This document shows, piece after piece, positions 31,230-41,767 of a stretch of 64,000 nucleotides of DNA. The notes below the pieces were generated by a model. It did no database searches. It saw only the letters and a program-made list of their open reading frames with translations, and was not told the DNA's origin. Positions within the stretch are counted from its first letter, which is position 1. Each line of letters starts with the position of its first letter. Both the position numbers and the translations under genes were made by a program. This DNA comes from Diplonema papillatum (Eukaryota > Euglenozoa > Diplonemea > Diplonemida > Diplonemidae), in the NCBI GenBank assembly GCA_030068145.1, contig JAPJBO010000052.1, forward strand, positions 372,001 to 436,000, read 5' to 3'.

Positions 31230-33423
31230 TCGGTGGGCCGTGTCCAGCATACGGATGCGCGGCTCGGGCCGGGGCCAGAATCTTCCGGTTTGGCAGCGGG
31301 AGTGCAAGAGTTCTTTCTTCACGAACACCCCGCTAAAGACCGACGTCTCCAATCGCGGATCGCACGGGCCCCCGTTTTGCTCTGAGCACGCAAGAATGCC
31401 TGTAGCGAGAGCAGCACCCGACAGTACAGCTAAAAGCTGGAGTTAGGAAGGACCATCGTGTCTCGGTCATCGGACCTGATGACATCCGCATGTCAGCAGT
31501 TGAGCCTTTAGTCCTCCGATTAGTATGCAGGTGAGGCCTCGAGAAGGAGTGAGTGAATTTGTTGTAGACTACCTACTCGTAACCCAATCTACTGCGGAAT
31601 ACTGCAGCACCCTGCCCTACCGGAGGGGGGTTGACGTTAACGGGAAGAAAGTGTCAGCGACACCTATCCCTGGTTCGACTTGAGTTCTCTCCCTTCATTG
31701 TTGCAGTCTTACAACGAGCGGCAAGACCAGCTGGCAACATTCCTTCGAGCGGCCAGATCCGGTCGCAGAATTATAATTACTCGTGCCAGCCACGACGTTA
31801 CAACCACGAGTGGAAGAGAAGGACAGCCGAAAGCTCTGTTTTTTTTTTTTTTACATAAGCGCCAGCTTGAAAGGAAATGCTCGACGATGCTGCCCGACAA
31901 AGAACAGAAGGGATCCCAAGTGCTGTAACTACCGAACCACGTGTTGAACGGACGTGAGGTCATGCGGGTCTACCCCTACACGACAAATCACACAAACACA
32001 ACAGGTCAAAGTCCTGAGTGAGAAAACAACACACGGTGGTGTAAGCGAAGAACAAAACTTTTGAAAACTGCGATCTCTCGGCGTTGTCCCTTCTTCTTCC
32101 CGAGAAAAAGAAGTCCCTTTTCGTTCGCACGAAACGTCAAGCACCCGCCCGCTTGTCCTCTTCTTTTTGCGGTGGGCAGACCTGACGCGCTGGGCTGGCA
32201 ACAGCCACGACCAGGGTTCCATCGTTGTCTTGACTTGGACGCCGAGGCCCGTTTGTCCGTGGGCTAGCCGCCCGATCCGACGACCAGCAGATGGGCCAGA
32301 GAAGCACGTCTTTTTTGCAACCCCCGCTTCCCGCTCTTTCTCGCGCGCCTCTCCATTCCTGATGCCCTTGCACTGTTCTTGTCTTGCACGGACTCTCCCC
32401 AACAGGATGGCTTCGTTCCCTCCGCTGCACGACAAGGTGCTTCCGTGGGAAGCTGGTGATTCCGAAGCGTGGGGAAATGGTCACCTAAATGCAGAGTATG
32501 CTTCTCGGCGGCGTCTGGCGTCTGCGATATCGGACCCGTAGAGGGAAGGCGAGAAGAAAGGCGGAGAAGGTAGGGTTCGAGCACCGAAGCGAGACGAGCG
32601 TACAATGCCGTGGAGCCGGCCATGTCCCTTAGCATGGGAACGGGTGTCGTTCACGACCCGGCTTCCTTCAGCAAAGCTTTTGAGGACTCCCCGACTAACG
32701 AAGGCCAGGACAGGTATCGGTCCCATCTGCATGGTCTCGCCTGAAGTCATGTCACCAGCATCCCGATGTTCGAAAGGAGTCAGCACTGCTGTGCCGTGTT
32801 GCTCTGGAAGTGAAAAACGTGACCGCATCGCTGTCTTGCCCTGGGTCAAGTCAGCGCAGAACGGGAACCGGCAACACGTTGCAGACAGGACACATATATT
32901 GAGCACGCCCATATTTGAGTTCTTGCACACGTATCTTCTCTTTTATAATCGAAATCCTTCGTATCGGTCGTATTCGTCAATTTGTTCGTTTCTTTTCCTT
33001 CCTTCTTTCGCCGATTTCCCCGCCTTTCCTTCTTGTCTCTACGTGGTTCATACTTATGTTGGGAGTTCGTTTCTCCCCCCTGTTCTACTTCGCTGTGCAA
33101 TTGTGCATCCCACACTTTCGCACATTCCGTCACAACGCGACCGAAAAAGTGGTGTGCAGAGAAGAAACCAGCATCCTAAACGGCGAATACTGCCAGTCAG
33201 CCGGTGAACGTCGACTGGTCCGCCGCGCCTCCGAAAAAGGAACGAAGTAGACCACAGCAAGCTGTTAACACACACGGGCCTGAGTGTGCCATGCCAGTAG
33301 GCGAGAACGCAGCAGGATTATCTTGTTTAGCCATCGTGGGTGGATGCGCCTCTCTCGATGCTAGTTCCGACGTGACCCGTATTCGCACCATAGCAACATC
33401 TCGTCCCGCGGAATGCTCACATA
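31230..33423. other. No firm gene; R2 repeat and one short ORF
   Basis: The segment 31853-32060 is a copy of dispersed repeat R2. A 44-codon frame at 32408-32541 (MASFPPLHDKVLPWEAGDSE) has good start context after a pyrimidine-rich stretch and could be a first exon or a small protein, but nothing confirms it. The remainder to 33423 is low-complexity, pyrimidine-rich sequence. Confidence 0.4.
31853..32060 (+). repeat. Dispersed repeat R2, copy
   Basis: Nearly the same sequence occurs at 57154-57350 (start cataagcgccagcttgaaag). Related pieces occur at 38041-38110, 48255-48430, 50625-50710 and 60440-60660, with a shorter similarity at about 61310-61440. Copies therefore also lie inside the introns of the TPR and alpha-kinase-like genes. 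Confidence 0.8.
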
Positions 33424-33507
33424 GTCAGGCCCTGAGGTTCCTCAAGCTTTGCATTTTACACGTCAGGCCCTGAGGCTCCTCAAGCTTTGCATTTTACACG
33501 TCAGGCG
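33424..33507. repeat. 38-bp tandem repeat just upstream of the TRIM-like gene
   Basis: About 2.2 copies of a 38-bp unit (gtcaggccctgaggttcctc...) end about 70 bases before the ATG. The position suits a promoter or 5' leader, but no known element is visible. Confidence 0.85.
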
Positions 33508-33575
33508 AATTTAGTTCGTTGAATTGGGGAGCGAAAGGGAGGGGCGAGGGAAAGACCGAAGGTCGCCGCGACACA

Positions 33576-34892
33576 ATGCACACCATTGATCGCGCCCATC
33601 CTGTGTGCCCCAGGTGCAGGCAAAGATACGAGGCTTCCAGCGATGGGAGCCAGGCGCCGATGTTGTTGTGTTGCGGGCATGTCGTATGTAAGGAGTGTCT
33701 GGGCGAGATGTGGGATGAATCAGACCGGGTGATTAGAGTCGAGGGTACAGTTGTCGAGGGAGACGATCCGACGCAGGTGAAAGGTGTCGATTGTTGCAGA
33801 GGATGCAGTGGGCTGCCTGTCGTGACAGACGACACGGGACATCCCGACTTCAGTGCCCATGCGCACCGTGCGCTGGTTGAAGAGCTGTTGACGACGACGT
33901 ATGCGGTCACCACACCGCAGTGTGAAGAGTGCGAGGAAAAGGCCTGCGAGTACTGGTGCAGCACTTGTGATACCTCGCTGTGTGGCGGTTGCTTCGATTC
34001 GGTCCATGCGCCGAAGGTCATGCGCAGGCACGCCAAGATCCCGCACAAGGACAGGCCGTCGCCAGCGGAGCCGTGCCCGTCCCACGGGCAGCCGTTCTCG
34101 CACTATTGCGCCACGCACAGCACGCGGTTGTGCATCGTCTGTGCGGAGGGCCACGGCGGTCTCGAACCAACAGAAGGCCACCGGGTCATGACCCTGGAAG
34201 ACGCATCCGGCCAGGCCGTGAACTCACTGCGAGCTGAAATGCAGAAGCTGCAAGCGAGGCGAGAAAAGGTGAAGACAAGCACGAGATCGGTGCAAGAACG
34301 ACTCGTCGGCCTCGCACCCAGCTGCGACTCGGCGGAGACATCCGTCAAGGGGCACGTGGACCATCTGAGGGAGCGGGCGTCTTGTTTGCTCGATGAACTG
34401 GAGGCTAGGCTGGTGAAAGAGTGCCGGCAGCTCTGCGCTGCAAAAACAGCGGTCTTGCACAACCAGAATGAACGCTTGACGGACGTGCTCTCCGTGGTCA
34501 CCACTGCTAGAAACGCATGCAGAGACGCTTTGAGGGCGAAGCCGGTCGCCGTGCTGATGAATCAGCCGCACATCGCTTCAAAGCTCGGCTCGGCTCTCTC
34601 AGCTTGCACTGGAGTCGGCTACGACCCTGCCGTGCCGGCCGGGGTTCCCGTAGCTTTTCACCTCGACGCCGCCGCAAAGAGCTTGGATGCCGCCCTCGCC
34701 ACCTCGGCGGAGGTGGGCCTGAACCACGGGCCGCGCGTGTCGTCCCACCACCACAGCCTGCCGCAGCCCGCCGCCCACGCCCCGGCGCAGCGCTCGCACT
34801 CGCAGCCGCTCCGGCACGCGTCGAACCGCATGCGGCACCTGAAAGCAATGCGGCGGTCCGTTCCGGCGGTGCACGCGGGGACCGCCGCGTGA
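33576..34892 (+). CDS. TRIM-like RING / B-box / coiled-coil protein
   Basis: TRIM proteins are mostly RING E3 ubiquitin ligases. The ATG at 33576 gives 438 residues. The RING is C3HC4-like: C11, C14, C33, H35, C38, C41, C74, C77, with CCGHVVCKEC as the core. B-box 1 spans about residues 117-158 (QCEECEEKACEYWCSTC). B-box 2 spans about 163-208 (CPSHGQPFSHYCATH, then LCIVC and EGHRVMTLEDA). A coiled coil follows to about residue 345. The C-terminus is histidine-, alanine- and proline-rich, with no PRY-SPRY or NHL domain, so substrate choice is unknown. The last 17 codons lie inside a repeat that is copied twice more downstream. Confidence 0.85.
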   Translation: MHTIDRAHPVCPRCRQRYEASSDGSQAPMLLCCGHVVCKECLGEMWDESDRVIRVEGTVVEGDDPTQVKGVDCCRGCSGLPVVTDDTGHPDFSAHAHRALVEELLTTTYAVTTPQCEECEEKACEYWCSTCDTSLCGGCFDSVHAPKVMRRHAKIPHKDRPSPAEPCPSHGQPFSHYCATHSTRLCIVCAEGHGGLEPTEGHRVMTLEDASGQAVNSLRAEMQKLQARREKVKTSTRSVQERLVGLAPSCDSAETSVKGHVDHLRERASCLLDELEARLVKECRQLCAAKTAVLHNQNERLTDVLSVVTTARNACRDALRAKPVAVLMNQPHIASKLGSALSACTGVGYDPAVPAGVPVAFHLDAAAKSLDAALATSAEVGLNHGPRVSSHHHSLPQPAAHAPAQRSHSQPLRHASNRMRHLKAMRRSVPAVHAGTAA

Positions 34893-35420
34893 TTTCTGGC
34901 CAAGGTTTGCGGCTCGTGCGAGTCGTCGACGGAATTTTACTCGGCATATACAGCACCTGCCAGAATTCCTGTGGGGTAGCGCGCCGGAGGCTACCTCGTA
35001 CCTCTCGCATGCAGTTTGACAGACCTCTTCTGCTGCGGCATCTCAAAGCAATGCGGCGGTGCGCGCAGGGGGACCGCCGCGTGATTTCTGGCCAAGGTTT
35101 GCGGCTCGTGCGAGTCGTCGACGGAATTTTACTCGGCATATACAGCACCTGCCAGAATTCCTGTGGGGTAGCGCGCCGGAGGCTACCTCGTACCTCTCGC
35201 ATGCAGTTTGACAGACCTCTTCTGCTGCGGCATCTCAAAGCAATGCGGCGGTGCGCGCAGGGGGACCGCCGCGTGATTTCTGGCCAAGGTTTGCGGCTCG
35301 TGTGATTCATACCACTAGGCATAACGAACACGTACCAGGATTCCTCTGGGTTGGCTCGACGGGGACTGTCCCATACCGCTCGCATCCAACTTGACACCTC
35401 TGACCGTCATTGATTATGAC
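34842..35420. repeat. Tandem triplication of the 3' end of the TRIM-like gene
   Basis: Copy 1 (34842-35044) starts inside the last codons. Copy 2 (35045-35236, 192 bp) is nearly identical. Copy 3 (35237 to about 35420) is the same for the first 60 bases, then diverged though still alignable (cctctgggttggctcgacgg against cctgtggggtagcgcgccgg). Confidence 0.85.
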
Positions 35421-36905
35421 CTTCTGCGTGGCGTCTCCTCTTGCTTCATTACTGCGTGTGGGATGGCCACATCTCGACATGCCGCGGTGAAAAATGCCGT
35501 CACGTTGCACCCCGTGTATTCTTGAGCAGGCAAATAGGTGGCATCCTGCTGCCCACGACCCTTCATCGTGCTTTGTAGCTTTTGCGCAGCGAGGCAGGTC
35601 CCCTATTGCCTTCGTCGAAGTAAGCATCGGGCCCCTCGACTATTTCCTGTTCGCCTACACCGGATACACCTCCCACCGACTGCACAGAACAGTTGGTCCC
35701 GCGAGGGCCCAGCTGTCGGTTGGAGTCCGACCAGTCGTTGGCCCGCAAACAAACAACGCCCTTTTTTTTCTCGGTGAGACGACCTTCGTCGTTGGGGCAT
35801 CGTGGATGCCGGCCTGTCATCTTCTATGGAGCGAGGCCCGCCGATCCCAGCCTTCCGGCTTGGGGTGACTCGTGAGCTGGTTTCTTGAATTTCCACGCTG
35901 TTCCCACTCTCGTTTGACACGCGAATCAGACGAAGCCGGGTCGCAGACCCGGTCGACTGACACCCACCAATCTTGTGACAGGAGCAGCTTCTGCCGGAGA
36001 ATACTTGTTTTCACCACTTCGGCCCCCTGGATAGGTAAGCGGAAATGGACTGTCTCGGGCTCGGTCTCCTCACCGCTATATAGGGGTCATATGGGGGTCA
36101 TATAGGGGTCATATAGGGGTCATATGGGGGTCATATAGGGGTCATATAGGGATCATATGGGGGTCATATAGGGGTCATATAGGGGTCATATAGGGGTCAT
36201 ATGGGGGTCATATAGGGGTCATAGCCTGAGAGTCTAAATTTATCTCGCGTGCTTATGCAGATCCATCACGGAACATCGATGATGCTCTCGGCTGGGCGGT
36301 GGCGCGGTTGGAATACTGCAGTGAAAGAGAACGATCGGAGGCGGCGAAATGACGGGCCCAAATACCGATCAAGCGATGTGCGTATCCCACACGACAATCA
36401 CCCAATATCTTTGCAAAAGTGAGTGATTCCCAACAGCATTTTCAGCTGTCTCGGTTTGGTCCGTAGGACTTCCTGATTCCCTAACACCCGGTTCGCCACA
36501 TTCTTCACCGCGAACGATCTGCATATCCGAGACAACTCAGCAGATCATGGTGTTTTGCATTCTTCGATTGCTGGCCCGCAGTATGAGGGCTAGCGGGACC
36601 GGAATCGAAGTACACGGCACAGATAGGATGCGGGGTGCACATATCTTTGAAGCCCGTTCTTGCAACCCTGTGTAGCGTGTACCGTACTGCCACAGAATGG
36701 GCGAAAACGTTTACTCACAAACGAACAGCAAGGCTCTGCGGCTCTGCGAAGCCGGCTGCCTGCTGAGCTCAACCACTCAAATGGTTATGCTATCACGGCT
36801 TTTGGCCCGAATCGTAGAGCGAGCCAAGCATGCGCGGAGGACCGCGTGCAGAAAGGACCAGGAAAAGGGGTCCCACGGACAGAAAAAGGGGGGAGGGGCT
36901 GGTTT
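35421..36905. other. No gene seen; 11-bp array at 36078-36222
   Basis: Open frames are short and without motifs. The tandem array is listed separately. Confidence 0.5.
36078..36222. repeat. 11-bp tandem array, about 13 units
   Basis: The units are tataggggtca and its variants tatgggggtca and tatagggatca. Confidence 0.95.
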
Positions 36906-39900
36906 ATGAAGGCATGCCCCGTGCGGCGCATCGTGCTGCGAAGCGGCGCCGCCCGTCGATGGTGCACGAGGGCGCGTGAATCGAGCGAAGAGGGGGGCGA
37001 CGTCGTCCTGCACGCGCCCCACATACTGCCGCCCCGCGCGACAGCGATGCAGCCGCAGCGCTGGGAGGGCTCCCGGCCGCAGCACTGCGTCTCGCAGCAG
37101 CTGGTGGCACCGCCGGCGATCGTCGAAGCGCCTCCCCCGGCGTGGGTCGACCCCGCGGACGCGGCCGTCCTGCGCGTCGACAAGCGACGGGTCATCAGAC
37201 GGATGCGGCCGCCTCCTCAGGTGTGGCCAACATTCGGACGGCACCTCTTCTCTTTTTTGGAACCCGACTTGTTCTCTCAAGGGGCTGCCTCGACTCTCAA
37301 CTGACCCGGTTCACCCTGCTGACAGGCTCTGATAGTTTGGGTTAGTTTGGGCTAGACGTGTGGCAATAATCTGCATCGCCGGCGTCGCGGGTATCTTCGC
37401 ACGTGGCGTGTCATGCTTTCACAAGTAAAAGAATAAAACAACACTACGCATTTCTTCCGTCCGGGCCTCCGGCTCCGCGTGTCTTCTTCAGCGTTCGCAC
37501 TGTGAAAGACAGCAGCAGACAATTCGATGCAGTTCCAGGTGGTAGGGTGGACCGACCCACTTCCAACGAGTACGCGTACACGAAGCTGTCGTAACCGAAG
37601 CGGGAGCACATGCGAAAGGTCCCAAAGCCCAAGCATGACGCAGATATCGAGAAACTGCAAGAGAGAAGAGAACCTGCCAGAACAGTTAAGGACGTGTTCA
37701 TCGAACCGAAGAAGGGTGGCTTTTGCGGTAGCTCACGCGGGAAGCTGTTTTCCGTATCTTCTCAGGTTTCTTAAACCGTCCTGCCGCGTTTTTTAACCTG
37801 TGCCAGCCAAACCAGCGAGCACGGAGCTGCTACCGACAAACCCCTTCGCAGTTCGAGCGCGATTTTGACGTGGAGCACAGCAGCGACGACCCAGCCAAGC
37901 ACTGGGAAAAGCTGCTCCAAGAAGTTCTTGACGGGGAGACGTACGTGGGCACTGCCGGGGAGCAAAATGCGTTCCACGTACGCGAGGGCGGGAGAAGCAG
38001 CTGCGCGAGTGCAACAGGGCCCACCGGGACCACTTTCTTGGTGTAGGCGAAGAACAAATCAGATGGTGTTTGTATTGTATTTGCCCCTCTACCTCTATAT
38101 TTCCTCCCTTACCGAGAAACCCCTTCAGTTCGAGCGCGATTTTGACGCGGAGCACAGCAGCGACGACCCGGCCAAGCACCAGGAAAAGCTGCTCCGAGAA
38201 GTTCTTGACGGGGAGACGTACGTGGGCACTGCCGGGGAGCAAGATGCGTTCCACGTGCACACGGGACGCGAGGGCATGCGGGTGAAGCAGCTGCGCGAGT
38301 GCAACAGGGCCCTCCGGGACCACTTTCGGTCCGTCGCCGAATCCGCGGCGCCGCCCGATGATGTCGACAGGTGCACACGCGAGCTGATCCGGGCCACCCG
38401 AGGGCTGCAGGTGGCGCGTGCCGAGTTCCTTGCGGAGGGCCCCACGGCCGCGCTCGCCGGGGTCATCAAAAACCAGGACAACTGCGCACGGTATCATCGG
38501 ATGTGGACCATGTTCGAAGAGGCGTTCGCAACAGGAGACTACTGGGACGCCATGCACCATCTGAACCGCCTCGCCATGTTCCTTCCCGACTGGTGGATCG
38601 CCAACGACGCTGCCAAATGGTACGGCGAGGACACATTGATACCAGGTATCTTTTTCGACCCCTTGACTTCCTGCGCGTAAACCTTTCGGGATGACTTCGC
38701 CAGCGCACACACGGCATGCCCCCATAAAGGAACCCTGAACATTCCCTAGACAGAAAGCCGCGATGCATGGAACAGGTTGTGCCATCACTCGGAGGACCGG
38801 TTTCTTTCACACACCGCTGGTTTCCAGTTCAACCCCGCCACGGGGCTGACCGCGTAGCTTGGCACCGATCCAATAGCCGTCCACCGGACACATCGAATGC
38901 GGTCGGCAAGAGTGTAGTCTGGATGCGGTAGTACGCGCTCATGTAGTATTTTACCCATTGAGATAGGCGTTTAGCCTGCTGGACGATACTGCATCTGTGT
39001 CTGCAGATGCTTGGTTTGCTCAGCGATTTGGACAAAAGTCTCAAGCTTCGTAGTTCATCCGTGCTAACCTGCATACTGCGGGAGCAACCGAAAACAAACT
39101 TTCGCCGAACCAAGTGACCCGAGACCGCGTCCACCCGTCTCAGACGGACCCTTCTTGACAGCACGACGCAGGAGCACAAACGAAGCTGGCTCTTCTGGTT
39201 GTGTCCTTGCCGTTGGCTCCCCAGGCCCATGGGGTTGCACGTGGGTCGCGATTCCCGGGAGACACGACCAAGAAGTTCCAGCGTGACACCCGGCTACTAC
39301 AAGTCCGACCTCCAGAACCGATCCGTACGGGGTTCCTCCCCAACTTGATGCTGTATGCACGCACAAACGCACGCACGTCCGCCGAAATAATCCGCGCCTT
39401 CCGAGTATTTGAGGACTGACCCGTTCCCCCTGATCCTCGAATCAATCGATTCCATTTTGATCCGCAAACGCACGCAGGGATGACATTCAAGCAGCTCGAG
39501 GCGCGGGTGGACTTTCGAATCGGCGAATGCTGGGTGCACCTGGACCAGCCCGAGCAAGCTAGTAGGCTGTTGCGTAATGCAGCTGCCATGTACCGTCCCG
39601 CCGTCGATGCCGAGTCGCCGTTTCGGGTCCGATGCGAGCAAGTGTGGTGCTTGACGTATTTGGCGCGCATGGAGCTACAGCTGCACTTGTACGAGCCGTG
39701 CTTGCGGACGTGCGAGGAAGTATTGCAGCTCGACCCGGACGATGCTGAGGCTTACCTCAACATGTCGCAGGCTTTCGAATCACTCGGCAAAGTGCCCGAA
39801 TCGATGGAGGCGCGCCGAATGTACGAAGACGTCTTCGAAAAGGACGCCAACGACCGCAGGGTGTCCTTGGTCTTCAACACGGCGACTAACCAAATGGAGC

Positions 39901-40070
39901 CGCGTTCTGTCCACAAGGACGAGCCGCTAGAGTACGTACTCGACAACACGGACCCCTTGCCGCTGCACCTGGCCTTGAAGGAAAAAGCTCTGCAGCGCCT
40001 GCGGCAGCAGTACATTGTCCGCGAAGTCACGCCCGGCAAGCACCCCTCGCCCCACACGGTGAAGGGGTAA
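36906..40070 (+). CDS. TPR-repeat protein, three exons
   Basis: Exons 36906-37220, 38129-38645 and 39478-40070, joined in phase 0 then phase 1, give 474 residues. The junctions read RMRPPPQ then FERDFDAEHSSDD, and GEDTLIPG then MTFKQLEARVDF. Donors are gtgtgg and gtatct; acceptors are ccttcag and cacgcag. Exons 2 and 3 are helical repeats; RIGECWVHLDQPEQASRLL and NMSQAFESLGKVPESMEA are typical TPR helices, so the protein probably mediates protein contacts, as co-chaperones do. Exon 1 is proline- and arginine-rich and is the least certain part. Another small exon (37610 to about 37727, MRKVPKPKHDADIEKLQERR) looks coding and could be an alternative first exon. No catalytic domain is seen. Confidence 0.7.
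37841..38110 (+). pseudogene. Decayed copy of TPR exon 2 inside intron 1, followed by an R2 fragment
   Basis: From 37841, including the acceptor-like ccttcgcag, the sequence repeats the first 200 bases of exon 2 (38129 on) with point changes and small deletions that close the frame. It stops at ccgggaccactttc, where an R2 repeat tail (about 38041-38110) leads directly to the true acceptor. Confidence 0.85.
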
Positions 40071-41098
40071 CTCTCCGGGTATTCGTTTATCGGCGCCCTG
40101 CCTCCCCCCCTTCCGTTTTCTGTCCCGGTTGGAGAAGGGGTGGGGGGTTGCGTCTGGCCCTCGTTATTCGTTGCCCGTACTTTCTCCAATAGATCGGCCC
40201 TGGACGGCGATAGGTGCTCACAGACACTCTCTCCGCGTGTATCCACCGCCTTTACCAACGTGTTGCAAACCAGTTGCCGAAAGCCACCCGGAAGCTTCTT
40301 CAAACAAACCGGAGCTGCAAGTGAATGACAGGCCCAAGTGCCAAAGCGTCGAACCTCTCCTGACTTTGCACGCCGAAGAAGAACGGCCGTTTTCACCCCA
40401 CCCTATGCCACGCACCCCCTACACCTTAAGGTGTCACGACGGAGTGATACAAGAGCGTATAGTAATGCTGCTGCTGTTAAGAAGCTCTAATGCTAGGCTG
40501 CCAAGGTTCCCCAAGGTTTGCTGGGTATCAGCGTACGGCTGGTGTTTCGAAGACTGGGATAAACCCCTCGCATCAAGACATGGTATTGGTTCCTCGCAAG
40601 TAATCTCTTTATCGGGCACATCACCCCCAGAGCAATGCCCTTTGTGGGGGTTCTGCGAGGCTCCTGCAGAAAAGCTCTGGAAAGTAAAGCCTTTGGTAAA
40701 CACCCGTTTCACCCGAGACAGTGAGCTGGAGTTCGAGGGTGAAGGCGCGCCAAAAATGATCTATCTTTGCTGCTATAAACTGAGGTTACACGACCCAATG
40801 GGCCCCAGTTTCTCGAATCTGAAGTCATAACACTCTTGACTTAGCCCGAGTGGTCCCCTACAGAAACCTTTCCGCACCCTCCCAGAAAAGTCCCGTTCGC
40901 CCGTGTGGGGTCTAGGTAGCACTACTCTTCCCGCACAGTAGTTACGTCACAAAGTCCAATTTAAAGTTACTCATAACAAAGTGTCATGGGATAAGCCGGC
41001 AGCCGCTGCTCGCCAGCATTATCACAGGGGCAGCCCTGAGATTACCCCTCTCAAGTAACACCACTGAACTACGTTTTAGCCACACTTTAACTTCGCCC
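40071..41098. other. No gene seen
   Basis: A 233-codon plus frame ends at 40830 (GEGAPKMIYLCCYKLRLHD), but its start and body have no motif. It is left uncalled. Confidence 0.45.
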
Positions 41099-41106
41099 TG
41101 CAGTTC

Positions 41107-41767
41107 ATGCAAGGCGCATCGACGGCAAGGAGCACCTGAAACAGCACTGCTTGCAGAAGGACGTGCAGAAGAAGCAGGCGACTTACGCCGTCGCAGCAGA
41201 GTCAACGAAAGCGACGAAGGTCCTGTGCAGACGGCAACCTTTCTTAGTCGAACCCCACATTCTGGCTGGACCTGGCATGCATCGTGGCCTACAATGTGGT
41301 CGACAAGGATTAGTTTCTTCGCTGCAAATATTTTTGTGGGATGCAAACCAGCATCCCTGCCCACCATTTTTAAAAGACCAAGGACGGAAAGTGTTTTGAG
41401 TGGGGGGCGATGGACATGGCAAGGCGCGATCGAAGGCAAGGGACAGCTAAAACGGTGCTGCCTGCAGAAGGACGTGCAGAAGAAGCGCCGCCGCCGCCGA
41501 GACGATGAAGGCGATGAAGGTCCTCGACGAGATTTTGAAGACGAGCGATGATGCTCAAGCGATCCACCCATACTTGGCCGCGTACTGGTATCACAAAGCC
41601 AGACGTGCAGTGTGGGTTCTACGAGTCGAACGGCCTACCACGTGGTCGATATAGACATACTTTATCTTCGCTGCAGTGTTCGCGTGATGCAGACCAGCAT
41701 CCCCGTGTTTCCCCTGCCCACCGTTTTGTAAAAGACCAAGGAAGGGAAGGGTTTTGAGTGGGGGGCA
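41107..41767 (+). pseudogene. Two decayed tandem copies of the NSUN5 5' end
   Basis: Copy A (about 41107-41404) and copy B (about 41405-41767) each repeat the first about 180 coding bases of the gene (cagaaggacgtgcagaagaa is shared exactly) plus about 100 bases of upstream sequence ending ttttgagtggggggc before the ATG. Both are out of frame and full of changes. Copy B has its own ATG GAC ATG, equivalent to the true start. The duplicated unit therefore includes the promoter-proximal region. Confidence 0.85.

Noticed and set aside
34517-35305. 262-codon plus ORF
   Set aside because: Out-of-frame shadow of the TRIM-like gene continuing into its 3' repeats.
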